NCBI GenBank assembly: GCA_041752635.1
Contig: JBGSWC010000029.1
Span: 1 to 9,170 of the forward strand
Reading direction: 5' to 3'
Length of the DNA: 9,170 nt
Source of the DNA: JBGSWC01 sp041752635
Lineage (GTDB): Bacteria > Planctomycetota > Planctomycetia > Pirellulales > Lacipirellulaceae
Below, in pieces: positions 1 to 6,345 of this stretch; position 1 is the stretch's first letter; each line of letters opens with the position of its first letter. A model generated the notes under the pieces. That model was not told where the DNA came from. It searched no databases and was given only the letters and a program-made list of their open reading frames with translations. The position numbers and the translations under genes were made by a program.

Positions 1-1107
1 AAGGGCGAGTCGTACTTTAACCAGCGTACTGGTCGCAAAGAACGTTTTAGCCGTATTGTGCGGATGCATAGCAACAAGCGAGAAGAAATCGACTCGGCTT
101 CAGCCGGCGACATTGTCGCGATCATGGGCATCGACTGCGCAAGTGGCGACACTTACTGCTCAGAGCCAAACTACTGTACGCTCGAAAACATTTTTGTGGC
201 CGATCCGGTTATTAAAATGTCGATCCAAGCCCTCTCGCGCGACAATGCCGACAAGCTCAGCAAGGCGCTGCAGCGGTTCCGTAAAGAAGACCCCACGTTC
301 CACGTCATGACTGACGAAGAGACCAACGAAACGGTCATCGCCGGGATGGGCGAATTGCACCTGGAGGTTTATGTCGAGCGGATTCGTCGCGAATACAAGT
401 GCGAAGTCGAGGTCGGTGCGCCGAAAGTGAGCTACCGCGAGTCGGGCTTGCAGCCCTATGCCTTCGACCACAAACGCAAGAAGCAATCGGGAGGTTCGGG
501 TCAGTACGGTCACATCGTTGGCGTTATGCGTCCGATGACCGAAGAAGAACGTGCCGAATTGCCTGATGGCAAAGAATTCTGTTTTGTCGACAAAGTCACC
601 GGTGGTCGTATTCCGAAGGAATATATCCCAGCCGTCAGCAAGGGCTTTGAAGAGATGATGGCGAAAGGTCCGCTGGCGGGTTATCCGGTGGTCGGGCTGA
701 CTGTGCAGCTCGACGACGGTACTTACCACGACGTCGACTCGAGCGACATGGCCTTTAAGCTGACCGCTCGCGAGTGCTTCCGCGAGAATTTTGATCGCAT
801 GAAACCGATTCTGCTCGAACCTATCATGAAAATGGAAATCGAATGCCCCGAAGATTTCCAGGGAGCGGTCGTCGGTCAAATCAGCAGCAAGCGCGGCATG
901 ATCGTCGAAACCGAAACCGAGGGGGGCCTCTGCCGAATCATCGCCGAAGTGCCGCTCGCCGAAACCTTCGGCTACTCAACCGACCTGCGTAGCCAAACGC
1001 AAGGGCAGGGCACATTTAGCATGGAACCATGCAAATACGCCCAGGTGCCAGCCAGCTTGCAGATGCAGATCGTTGAAGATCGCAAGCGCGAGTTACAACC
1101 TGCTTAA
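1..1107 (+). CDS. fusA: Elongation factor G, C-terminal part (5'-truncated by window edge), spdEFG1/mtEFG1-like
   Basis: EF-G is the GTPase that drives tRNA-mRNA translocation on the ribosome. The frame is open from base 1 and ends at TAA 1105-1107, so only the last 368 codons are present; the G domain lies upstream. Numbering from the first codon, residues 1-53 are the end of domain II (YFNQRTGRKERFSRI). Domain III starts near 69 (PVIKMSIQ) and includes GMGELHLE at 116-123. Domain IV covers about 150-270, with SGGSGQYG at 163-170, and domain V starts near 271 (LLEPIMKMEIECPEDFQG). The phrases LSKALQRFRKEDPTF and KKQSGGSGQYG resemble mitochondrial EFG1 and the related spdEFG1 class of spirochaetes and planctomycetes more than ordinary bacterial EF-G. 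From family knowledge, spdEFG1 is the translocase and a second factor, spdEFG2, handles recycling. Three cysteines (46, 53, 59) lie at the domain II end. No ribosomal-protein neighbour follows, unlike the str operon of many bacteria. EF-G identity is near certain; the subclass is inferred. Confidence 0.96.
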   Translation, partial: KGESYFNQRTGRKERFSRIVRMHSNKREEIDSASAGDIVAIMGIDCASGDTYCSEPNYCTLENIFVADPVIKMSIQALSRDNADKLSKALQRFRKEDPTFHVMTDEETNETVIAGMGELHLEVYVERIRREYKCEVEVGAPKVSYRESGLQPYAFDHKRKKQSGGSGQYGHIVGVMRPMTEEERAELPDGKEFCFVDKVTGGRIPKEYIPAVSKGFEEMMAKGPLAGYPVVGLTVQLDDGTYHDVDSSDMAFKLTARECFRENFDRMKPILLEPIMKMEIECPEDFQGAVVGQISSKRGMIVETETEGGLCRIIAEVPLAETFGYSTDLRSQTQGQGTFSMEPCKYAQVPASLQMQIVEDRKRELQPA

Positions 1108-1313
1108 GGGCAAAAACTTATAAACGCTGGAGACTCCCGCCGGTTCGCTACGCTCTCGAAAGACTTGCTAAGGCAGTTGGAACAGAAGCGTCCCGGCATC
1201 ACTTGGTCTGCGTCTGGCGACACAATCGACGGCGATTGAATTTCGATGTTCTCTCGATCATCGAAACCGCCAGTACGAGAAGTCGTCACCGTTTCGCGCA
1301 AAGTTGTTGACTC

Positions 1314-1787
1314 ATGGCTACCATCTACATCGAAACGTCAATTATTGGCTACATGACGGCTCGGTCGAGCGACGCAGTCATTTTTTTGGCGCGGCAGCAA
1401 TTGACGCGTTAATGGTGGAGCGACTAACGCGATAAATACGATCTTGTTACGAGTCAGCTTGTGCTCGATGAAGCCGGTGCGGGTGATCCAACAGCAGCAC
1501 AGCAGCGGATTTCCTCGCTAAACGACGTGCCACTGCTCGACATTCAACACGTGCAAGTTCAACCACTAGCAGAAGAATTGGTAGCGAGCCATCTCTTGCC
1601 AGAGAAAGCCGCGGCCGATGCACGGCACGTAGCCGTAGCGGCGGTTTTCGGCGTAGACTATTTATTGACCTGGAACTGCAAGCACATCGCGAATGCCGCA
1701 ACCCTTCCTGGAATTTATAGCAAAATACGCGATGCTGGCTTAGAACCGCCGTTGATCGTCACGCCCGAGGAGTTTTCTGATGCCTGA
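1314..1787 (+). pseudogene. PIN-domain (VapC-like) ribonuclease toxin, broken by two in-frame stops
   Basis: Read from ATG 1314 to TGA 1785-1787, this frame would give a 157-residue PIN-domain protein. It starts MATIYIETSIIGYMTARSS and continues through SQLVLDEAGAGDP, ADARHVAVAAVFGVDYL, LTWNCKHIANA and a closing VTPEEFSDA. These are the blocks of a common VapC-like PIN family; VapC toxins are metal-dependent RNases. Likely acidic metal ligands remain: Glu7, Glu53 and Asp102. Codon 33 (1410-1412) and codon 38 (1425-1427) are both TAA. The frame on either side is the same, so these are nonsense substitutions and not a frameshift; the surrounding sequence (LARQQLTR-stop-WWSD-stop-RDKYDLVTS) still matches the family. 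Translation from ATG would yield only 32 residues. A restart at GTG 1461 could give 108 residues but would lack the first beta strand and Glu7. The 3' end overlaps the next gene by 8 nt. No strong ribosome binding site is seen before 1314. Confidence 0.85.
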
Positions 1788-1980
1788 AAATTTTGACGAC
1801 CCCGTTCTCGCAGAAGTTCACGCAGTTCGCGCTGCTATGCTCGAAGCTGCCGGCGGCGATATTAACGTACTCATGGAACGGGTCGCCGAGCGTCAGCAAA
1901 GGTCAAAGCGGAAAATCATAATCGATTCATTCCGCAGCCACATCCGCCGAAACTCTCAACAGGGGCGGGAAAGAGTGTAG
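1780..1980 (+). CDS. Small partner protein of the PIN-domain gene, possible antitoxin
   Basis: This is a 66-residue acidic-to-basic protein. Its ATG (1780) lies inside the last codons of the PIN pseudogene, an 8-nt overlap typical of translational coupling. The N-terminal part (DDPVLAEVHAVRAAMLEAAGGDINVLMERVAERQQRS) is predicted to be helical. It matches, from memory, a short conserved protein often found directly downstream of PIN genes of this family, with the pattern DP-x-E-x-R-x-R-x-x-L-GGD-x-x-x-L. The antitoxin role is an inference from gene order and size; no classical DNA-binding fold can be assigned by eye. The C-terminal third (IIIDSFRSHIRRNSQQGRERV) fits the family poorly, while the frame shifted at 1923 encodes a proline-rich tail more like relatives, so this end may have been altered by an indel. 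With the upstream gene broken, coupled translation would be weakened, and expression is uncertain. Confidence 0.6.
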   Translation: MPENFDDPVLAEVHAVRAAMLEAAGGDINVLMERVAERQQRSKRKIIIDSFRSHIRRNSQQGRERV

Positions 1981-2036
1981 CGAAATAGCTGGTTTGATTC
2001 CGGTATTTTGAAAGTTAACACTCATATTTTGCTAAC

Positions 2037-4298
2037 CTAATCCGCTTGCTGCCGCTCCCGCTGAGCGTTCATGAGCCGTGTGCCAATTTCACCGAGCGCC
2101 GGGTGTTGGCGATCGACCGCTTCGAGTTGCTTGAGGGTGGTGATAGCCCGCTGTGCTGTTTCATCGTCGCCCAACACTTCGTAACGCAGTCCTTGGAGCG
2201 ATGCGAGGCCTTCGAGATAGCGAGTATTACGGGGCGCCAGTTCGACTGCTTTGGCGAGCGACTCTTCGGCGGCGGCGAGGTCTTCGAGCAGGTAGTGCAA
2301 GAGCCCAATCTGGAAGTGAGGTTCGACCGCTTCGGGCACCAGTTCGATATCGCGCTTGAGTAGCTCGATTTCGTCGCGCCGCAACTGAGCGACTTCATCG
2401 GTCTTGCCCGTTTGTTGCTGCAGCAAGATGGCAAGTTGCGTTCGCAAACCACTGCGGTACGGTTCGAGCCGCACGGCGGTGCGGAGCTCGTCGATCGCGG
2501 CGGGCAAGTCGCCGACCGACTGTTCGATTTGTGCGAGCTGGGCGTGTGCGCCGGCTCGTTCGCTGGCGATTTGCAACTCTTGTTCGTACTCTTCGCGGGC
2601 TGCTTCGTAGGCGGCGATCGCCTCGTCGTCGAACTGTGATTTAGCGGAGGGATCTTGCATGAGTAGCTCGACCATTCGCCGGGCGGCCGCCAAGCGAACA
2701 CAACGCGATTCGTCGCTCAGTCGCGGCACGATGTGCTTATCGACCTCGGCCATCGACTGCAATGGTAATACCATGACGGCTGCCATGCGAACCATGTCGG
2801 CGCTGTCGACGATGGCCTCGCGGAGTGTTTTAGTGGCGTCGAATGAACCATAGTTGCCGAGCAAATTGGTCGCCGTTGCTCGGACGATTTCGGGGGCTGT
2901 GTCGCGGCCGATCAGTTGAATCAGCAGCTTCTCGGCCTCTGGATCAGCCCGTCGGCCACCGGCGATCGCCGCTGCCCAGTGGGGGTCGTCGGGACGTTTG
3001 TCGCCATACCAAGTGGTGACCCAATCGGCCGCCCAGGCGGCGTCTTCTTCTGCGTCGGTGTGGCAATTGTTGCAGGCATTCGGTGTGCCGACGGCAACCG
3101 TCAAATCGGGCCGCGGAATCCGGAAGCTGTGATCGCGACGGGGATCGACGACCATGTAGTGCTGGCTCGGCATGTGACATTCGACACACGACGCCCCGGC
3201 GGTGCCCATCTCGTGGTGATGGTGCGCCTTGGTGTCGTACTTGCCCGGCTCGTGGCACTGGGCGCACAGAGCGTTGCCTTCGAATTTGAGCTTGAGCGAA
3301 TGGGGATTGTGACAGTCGGTACACTTCACGTTCTTGTGATACATCTTGCTCTGGATGAACGATCCGTAGACGTACACCTCGTCGAGAATCTGTCCGTCGG
3401 CGTGGTAGAGCCCCTCGTCGAGCAGCGACACCCGCAGTTGATCACACACGTCGTTGGCGGGACGGAATGATGGATGAACCATCTCGCGCCGCGAATGACA
3501 CTTTGCGCACGTTTCGATTTGCGTGTCGTTGTCGATGGTTTTCAGATTCGCAAGCCCTTTGCCGTGACGACGATCCCAGAACAGCGAATTGCTCTTGGCT
3601 AGCTCGACGTGCAGGCTCGCCGGTCCGTGGCACTCTTCGCAACTTACGTCGATCTCTGACCAAGTGGTGTGGTACTCGTCGGTGGCGACGTCGTAGTTCT
3701 TTTGCAGGTTCGTGCTGTGGCACTCAGCACAGGTAGTATTCCAATTTTGCGCGATGCCGGTCCAGTGCGTTGGGTCGTCGGGGGCGAGTCTCACATCGAC
3801 TGCGTCGGGGGGTGGCAAATAAAACCACTCTTCGCGCTCTGTATCCCACGACTCACGGAGCACCTGCACACGACCATCGGGGAACTCGACCATGTATTGC
3901 TGCAAAGGTTCCCAGCCGAACGTGTACTTAATTTGATAGTCGTGGTACTCGCCATCGGGGCCTTCGGTGTTGACCCAAAATTCATCGCCCTTGCGAAAGA
4001 ACCGTGTGGTGACGCCGAGCCGCTCGAACACAAAGTCATCGAAATTGGCCCGCACCGATTCCGCCGTGGCCAGTTCCATCGCGTGGTCGTGGTGCGAATC
4101 CTCCCACGAGTGAACTTCGTTGGCGTGGCACTCGACACAACTGCTGCGGCCGACGAAGGTCGCCTGTTCGAGCGCTTCCGCTGGAGCGGCGACATACCAG
4201 TCGGCCGTCACCAGTCCAGCCGCGACAACCACGCAGAGCAGCGCACAGAGCCACCACCAGGCGTAGCCAGAGCGAGAGGGGCGAGGAAAATCGGGCAT
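2037..4298 (-). CDS. Membrane-anchored octahaem c-type cytochrome with HEAT-like and TPR repeats
   Basis: This is a 753-residue protein starting at ATG 4296-4298 and ending at TAG 2037-2039. A cytoplasmic tail and one hydrophobic segment (about residues 12-32, WWWLCALLCVVVAAGLV) form an uncleaved signal anchor, so the rest should face the periplasm. Eight CxxCH haem c motifs sit at residues 54, 190, 220, 264, 326, 345, 371 and 409. The first is followed by a W-x-x-S-x-H-x-x-AM pattern seen in cytochrome c554/multihaem families. A HHHH stretch at 359-362 may supply distal haem ligands. After the haem region come HEAT-like helical repeats (about 455-555) and TPR-like repeats (about 575-745, including AHAQLAQIEQSVGDLPAAIDEL and FQIGLLHYLLEDLAAAEESL). 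The likely role is electron transfer, with the helical part binding a partner; the substrate is unknown. An in-frame TTG at 4325 would add nine residues but has no ribosome binding site. No cytochrome maturation or oxidoreductase gene is adjacent. Catalytic activity cannot be judged from sequence alone. Confidence 0.93.
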   Translation of the reverse strand: MPDFPRPSRSGYAWWWLCALLCVVVAAGLVTADWYVAAPAEALEQATFVGRSSCVECHANEVHSWEDSHHDHAMELATAESVRANFDDFVFERLGVTTRFFRKGDEFWVNTEGPDGEYHDYQIKYTFGWEPLQQYMVEFPDGRVQVLRESWDTEREEWFYLPPPDAVDVRLAPDDPTHWTGIAQNWNTTCAECHSTNLQKNYDVATDEYHTTWSEIDVSCEECHGPASLHVELAKSNSLFWDRRHGKGLANLKTIDNDTQIETCAKCHSRREMVHPSFRPANDVCDQLRVSLLDEGLYHADGQILDEVYVYGSFIQSKMYHKNVKCTDCHNPHSLKLKFEGNALCAQCHEPGKYDTKAHHHHEMGTAGASCVECHMPSQHYMVVDPRRDHSFRIPRPDLTVAVGTPNACNNCHTDAEEDAAWAADWVTTWYGDKRPDDPHWAAAIAGGRRADPEAEKLLIQLIGRDTAPEIVRATATNLLGNYGSFDATKTLREAIVDSADMVRMAAVMVLPLQSMAEVDKHIVPRLSDESRCVRLAAARRMVELLMQDPSAKSQFDDEAIAAYEAAREEYEQELQIASERAGAHAQLAQIEQSVGDLPAAIDELRTAVRLEPYRSGLRTQLAILLQQQTGKTDEVAQLRRDEIELLKRDIELVPEAVEPHFQIGLLHYLLEDLAAAEESLAKAVELAPRNTRYLEGLASLQGLRYEVLGDDETAQRAITTLKQLEAVDRQHPALGEIGTRLMNAQRERQQAD

Positions 4299-4443
4299 TA
4301 TCGAATGAGCGTTCCGCTGAGCCAATCAGCCGAACGACGCGCTCGGCCCTTGGTAGATTCTACGCTAGCGGGGGGCAGAATTAACAGCCAATGTGGCATT
4401 TTCCCGCAGTGGTTGGCCGACACTGGCGAGGCCATCAGTTTTT

Positions 4444-4471
4444 GTAGCCAAATTGCTGCTAATTGGGCTAC
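4444..4471. repeat. Imperfect hairpin, 11-bp arms
   Basis: GTAGCCAAATT (4444-4454) pairs with AATTGGGCTAC (4461-4471) around a 6-nt loop with one mismatch. It lies upstream of the cytochrome gene. No T-run follows it on either strand, so it is not a classical terminator; it could be an operator or a structured leader. Confidence 0.5.
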
Positions 4472-4500
4472 TAGGTTATGAAGTTTTCTAACGACGCCCT

Positions 4501-4527
4501 GAACCGGCGACATCTTGTCACCGGTTC
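4501..4527. repeat. Imperfect hairpin, 12-bp arms, possible kinase-gene terminator
   Basis: GAACCGGCGACA (4501-4512) pairs with TGTCACCGGTTC (4516-4527) around a 3-nt loop with one mismatch (C4508 opposite A4520). It is about 100 nt past the stop of the minus-strand kinase gene, so it may end that transcript. No U-tract follows on the minus strand, so termination is only a suggestion. Confidence 0.55.
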
Positions 4528-4623
4528 ACGTTGTTTCGTCGAAAGCCGGTAGTAGGACGCCGCTACGAAATATTCACACCCTCGCCGGAGCCTGTCAGTG
4601 GCACGCCAACCCAGGAAAAACCG

Positions 4624-5529
4624 TTAGGCCGCTCGGTCGGCGAAGGCGGCGATTTCGAGCCTCACGAGCCGGTCGATAACTTCGCGATAACCGCTGGCGC
4701 GTCGCATCGGATGTTTGCTGAGCAGCGTGTGGACCAGCGACGCCACTTGTTTGGGTAGTTGTGGTCTTAGCGAGCGGATGCAGGCCGCCTTGGCTGAGCG
4801 ATGTTGGGCAACGAGTTGTGCGGCGTCGTCGCCTGCGAAAGGCCTCTGGGCGGTGAGCATTTCGTAAAGCGAGACGCCCAGGCTGTAGAGATCGCTCTGA
4901 GGGCTCGATGCATAGCTCGAAGTCACCAACTCGGGAGCGATGTAGGCGACACTTGCCGCGAGCCGGTGCGATCGCCAGTCGATTGCTTCGTCGAGCGTGT
5001 GGGCGAAACCCAGGTCGAGCAATGTCGTGTGTCCGGTCGGACCGACTAGCATGTTGGCCGGCTTGATGTCGCCGTGAACCATTTGGAGCGACGAGTGGAG
5101 CGCGGCGAGCCCTTCGGCCGCTTGTCTCGCTATCCACAGTGCCTCGGCGACGCCGAGCGGGCCACGCTCGTCGATCGCTTGCGCGACGGTCGCCCCTTCG
5201 AGCCTTGGCATCGCGAGGTAGAACGGCGGCCTCGCGACTTGTGACGACAACACAGGCACGATATTCGGATGCGAGACCCGCGAGCCGACGAGCGCTTCGC
5301 GACGCATAGTGTCAATCGCGGCAGCGTCGTTCCACCATTCGCGGCGAAGCACTTTCACCGCATAGGCGGCCGGTTGCGACACGGGGGCATCGGCCGGCCG
5401 AGCCTCGTAAACACGCGATAACGATGTCTCGGCCACTAACCTAACGAGTTGCCAAGGGCCGGTGCGGCCGACGATTTTGCTGCGCGAGTCAACCGCCGAT
5501 GCGTCGGCATCGCGAGACGAAACTAGCAT
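4624..5529 (-). CDS. Hanks-type serine/threonine protein kinase, non-RD, cytosolic
   Basis: This is a 301-residue protein, essentially one kinase catalytic domain with no membrane segment. Numbering is from ATG 5527-5529. The subdomains run in order: ATP-binding Lys59 (YAVKVL), helix-C Glu78 (RREALVGSRVSHPNIV), catalytic loop HGDIKPAN at 152-159 with Asp154, DLG at 172-174 with metal-binding Asp172, and APE at 198-200. The DLYSLGVSLYEMLTAQRPF block follows. It should phosphorylate Ser/Thr of unknown proteins. Two features are odd. The glycine-rich loop is degenerate (LVAETSLSRVYEA, no glycine). The HRD arginine is Gly, making this a non-RD kinase that probably needs no activation-loop phosphorylation. 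Both are common variations in bacterial kinases, so activity is still likely. A GTG at 5631 would add 34 residues, but that extension is Arg-rich and looks like non-coding sequence. The next gene upstream is sixA, with a gap of over 200 nt, so co-regulation is unproven. Confidence 0.92.
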   Translation of the reverse strand: MLVSSRDADASAVDSRSKIVGRTGPWQLVRLVAETSLSRVYEARPADAPVSQPAAYAVKVLRREWWNDAAAIDTMRREALVGSRVSHPNIVPVLSSQVARPPFYLAMPRLEGATVAQAIDERGPLGVAEALWIARQAAEGLAALHSSLQMVHGDIKPANMLVGPTGHTTLLDLGFAHTLDEAIDWRSHRLAASVAYIAPELVTSSYASSPQSDLYSLGVSLYEMLTAQRPFAGDDAAQLVAQHRSAKAACIRSLRPQLPKQVASLVHTLLSKHPMRRASGYREVIDRLVRLEIAAFADRAA

Positions 5530-5673
5530 GAATAGCCTATTGGATCGAAGAGATAGCGGGACGGGCAGCGGGCTTGCCCTACTGAGGCATCGGCCAATTC
5601 GACGGCAAAACTTAGCGCCACCCCGATTCACGCGTCAATGGGCTTAAGCTAGAGAACCGAGCCAAAGCTTAAC

Positions 5674-5700
5674 GGCACCAGTGCCGCTAGCGAAGCTAGC
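5674..5700. repeat. Two adjacent short hairpins
   Basis: GGCAC-CA-GTGCC (5674-5685) is directly followed by GCTAGC-GAA-GCTAGC (5686-5700). Both pair perfectly. They lie between the sixA stop and the kinase start on the minus strand and may be terminator or regulatory structures. Confidence 0.5.
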
Positions 5701-5716
5701 AAATCACCAGCAGAAG

Positions 5717-5737
5717 CGCCAGCGAATGCCGGTGGCG
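5717..5737 (-). terminator. Hairpin just after the sixA stop, possible terminator
   Basis: CGCCAGCG (5717-5724) pairs with CGGTGGCG (5730-5737) with one mismatch. It lies 4 nt beyond the TAA of the minus-strand sixA gene. The position fits transcript termination or 3'-end protection, but no U-tract follows. Confidence 0.4.
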
Positions 5738-5741
5738 AATA

Positions 5742-6230
5742 TTACAAACCAAGCAGCTTGGCGGTGACGAGCCAATACAACTGTCCTGTCGCTGGTTTGA
5801 TTTCGCCATCGAACCACAGCGCAGCTACCGTCGCTTTGGCGAAGCGTAGATCACATCCACCATCAGTCAGCAACTGACCAGCCAGTCGTCCGACATCGGG
5901 TTTGTGGCCCACCCAACAGATGTCTTGGCCCACGTGCCGATTCGACCAATCGATAAGCTCCATCAGATCGCTGCCAGGCGCGAGCGTGGGCAGCTCAACG
6001 ATGCGGGGATGAGGCTCGAGCGCGTCTGCAAGAATCTCGGCCGTCTGACGACAGCGGACATAGGGGCTCGTGGCGATGATGCCGGGGTCGATTCCCCGCT
6101 CGGCGAGTGTTTGCGCGACTCGCGCGAACCGCTCGACGCCGTTGCGAGTGAGTGGTCTCAGCGAATCGTCGGGCCACATGGGGTCACCGAATTCGCCCGC
6201 CCAAGCATGCCGCAGAATGTAGAGGAACAT
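5742..6230 (-). CDS. sixA: SixA-type phosphohistidine phosphatase (histidine phosphatase superfamily)
   Basis: This is a 162-residue protein, the usual SixA length, starting at ATG 6228-6230 and ending at TAA 5742-5744. The start places the catalytic motif at the extreme N-terminus (MFLYILRHAWAG) as in the family. His8 is the expected phospho-acceptor with Arg7 beside it. Arg59/Arg61 lie in SPYVRCRQTAEIL, and the second catalytic histidine is His109 in ICWVGHKPD. SixA removes phosphate from phosphohistidine, in E. coli acting on HPt domains and the nitrogen-related PTS; the partner here cannot be told. Longer readings up to 6284 exist but lack family support. Upstream is the 42-bp palindrome, then the RNase HII-like gene on the same strand. 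The two genes are 115 nt apart, so they are probably separate units or are modulated by the palindrome. The distinction from other small histidine phosphatases is fairly secure from length and the VGHKPD motif. Confidence 0.87.
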   Translation of the reverse strand: MFLYILRHAWAGEFGDPMWPDDSLRPLTRNGVERFARVAQTLAERGIDPGIIATSPYVRCRQTAEILADALEPHPRIVELPTLAPGSDLMELIDWSNRHVGQDICWVGHKPDVGRLAGQLLTDGGCDLRFAKATVAALWFDGEIKPATGQLYWLVTAKLLGL

Positions 6231-6290
6231 ATCTTTAATCGCTTTTCGATTGAGGCTTGCCGCAAGCGTCACTGTCCGAAGCAATTGTTG

Positions 6291-6332
6291 GCCGCGACAG
6301 GCCAGCGGAGCGCTCCGCTGGCCTGTCGCGGC
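6291..6332. repeat. Perfect 42-bp palindrome
   Basis: The 21-base left half, beginning GCCGCGACAGGCC at 6291, is exactly mirrored by the right half ending GGCCTGTCGCGGC at 6332, and the centre GAGCGCTC is self-complementary. As RNA it would form a very stable GC-rich hairpin. It sits 13 nt downstream of the stop of the RNase HII-like gene and about 60 nt upstream of sixA. Possible roles are a strong terminator without a U-tract, an mRNA 3'-end stabiliser, or a REP-like repeat unit. Confidence 0.95.
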
Positions 6333-6345
6333 TGGTGTTCGAGGC

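Larger units (their letters stand above)
4299..4623. other. Intergenic region between cytochrome start and kinase end
   Basis: These 325 bases contain no gene I can support. They hold two imperfect inverted repeats (listed separately) and should carry the promoter of the minus-strand cytochrome gene. A TAGAAT hexamer on the minus strand near 4354-4359 resembles a -10 box, but its best -35 partner matches poorly, so no promoter is called. Confidence 0.5.

Noticed and set aside
160..879. Long minus-strand open frame inside the EF-G gene
   Set aside because: It is antisense to a well-conserved EF-G and its translation shows no family motif; it is a codon-bias shadow.
1122..1310. About 62 codons open on the plus strand between EF-G and the PIN gene
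   Set aside because: There is no ATG, no ribosome binding site and no recognisable motif. It could be a gene remnant but cannot be supported.
1410..1427. Stop-codon recoding as an explanation for the two TAA codons
   Set aside because: TAA is the ordinary stop of neighbouring genes here (EF-G, sixA, RNase HII-like), and no recoding element is seen; simple nonsense mutation is more likely.
4299..4325. TTG at 4325 as cytochrome start
   Set aside because: No Shine-Dalgarno sequence precedes it, and the ATG at 4298 gives a normal signal anchor.
3669..4481. 270-codon plus-strand open frame
   Set aside because: It runs antisense to the haem region of the cytochrome, whose eight CxxCH motifs prove the minus strand is coding.
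5530..5631. GTG at 5631 as kinase start
   Set aside because: The 34 extra residues are Arg-rich and lie before the kinase domain without any motif; ATG 5529 is simpler.
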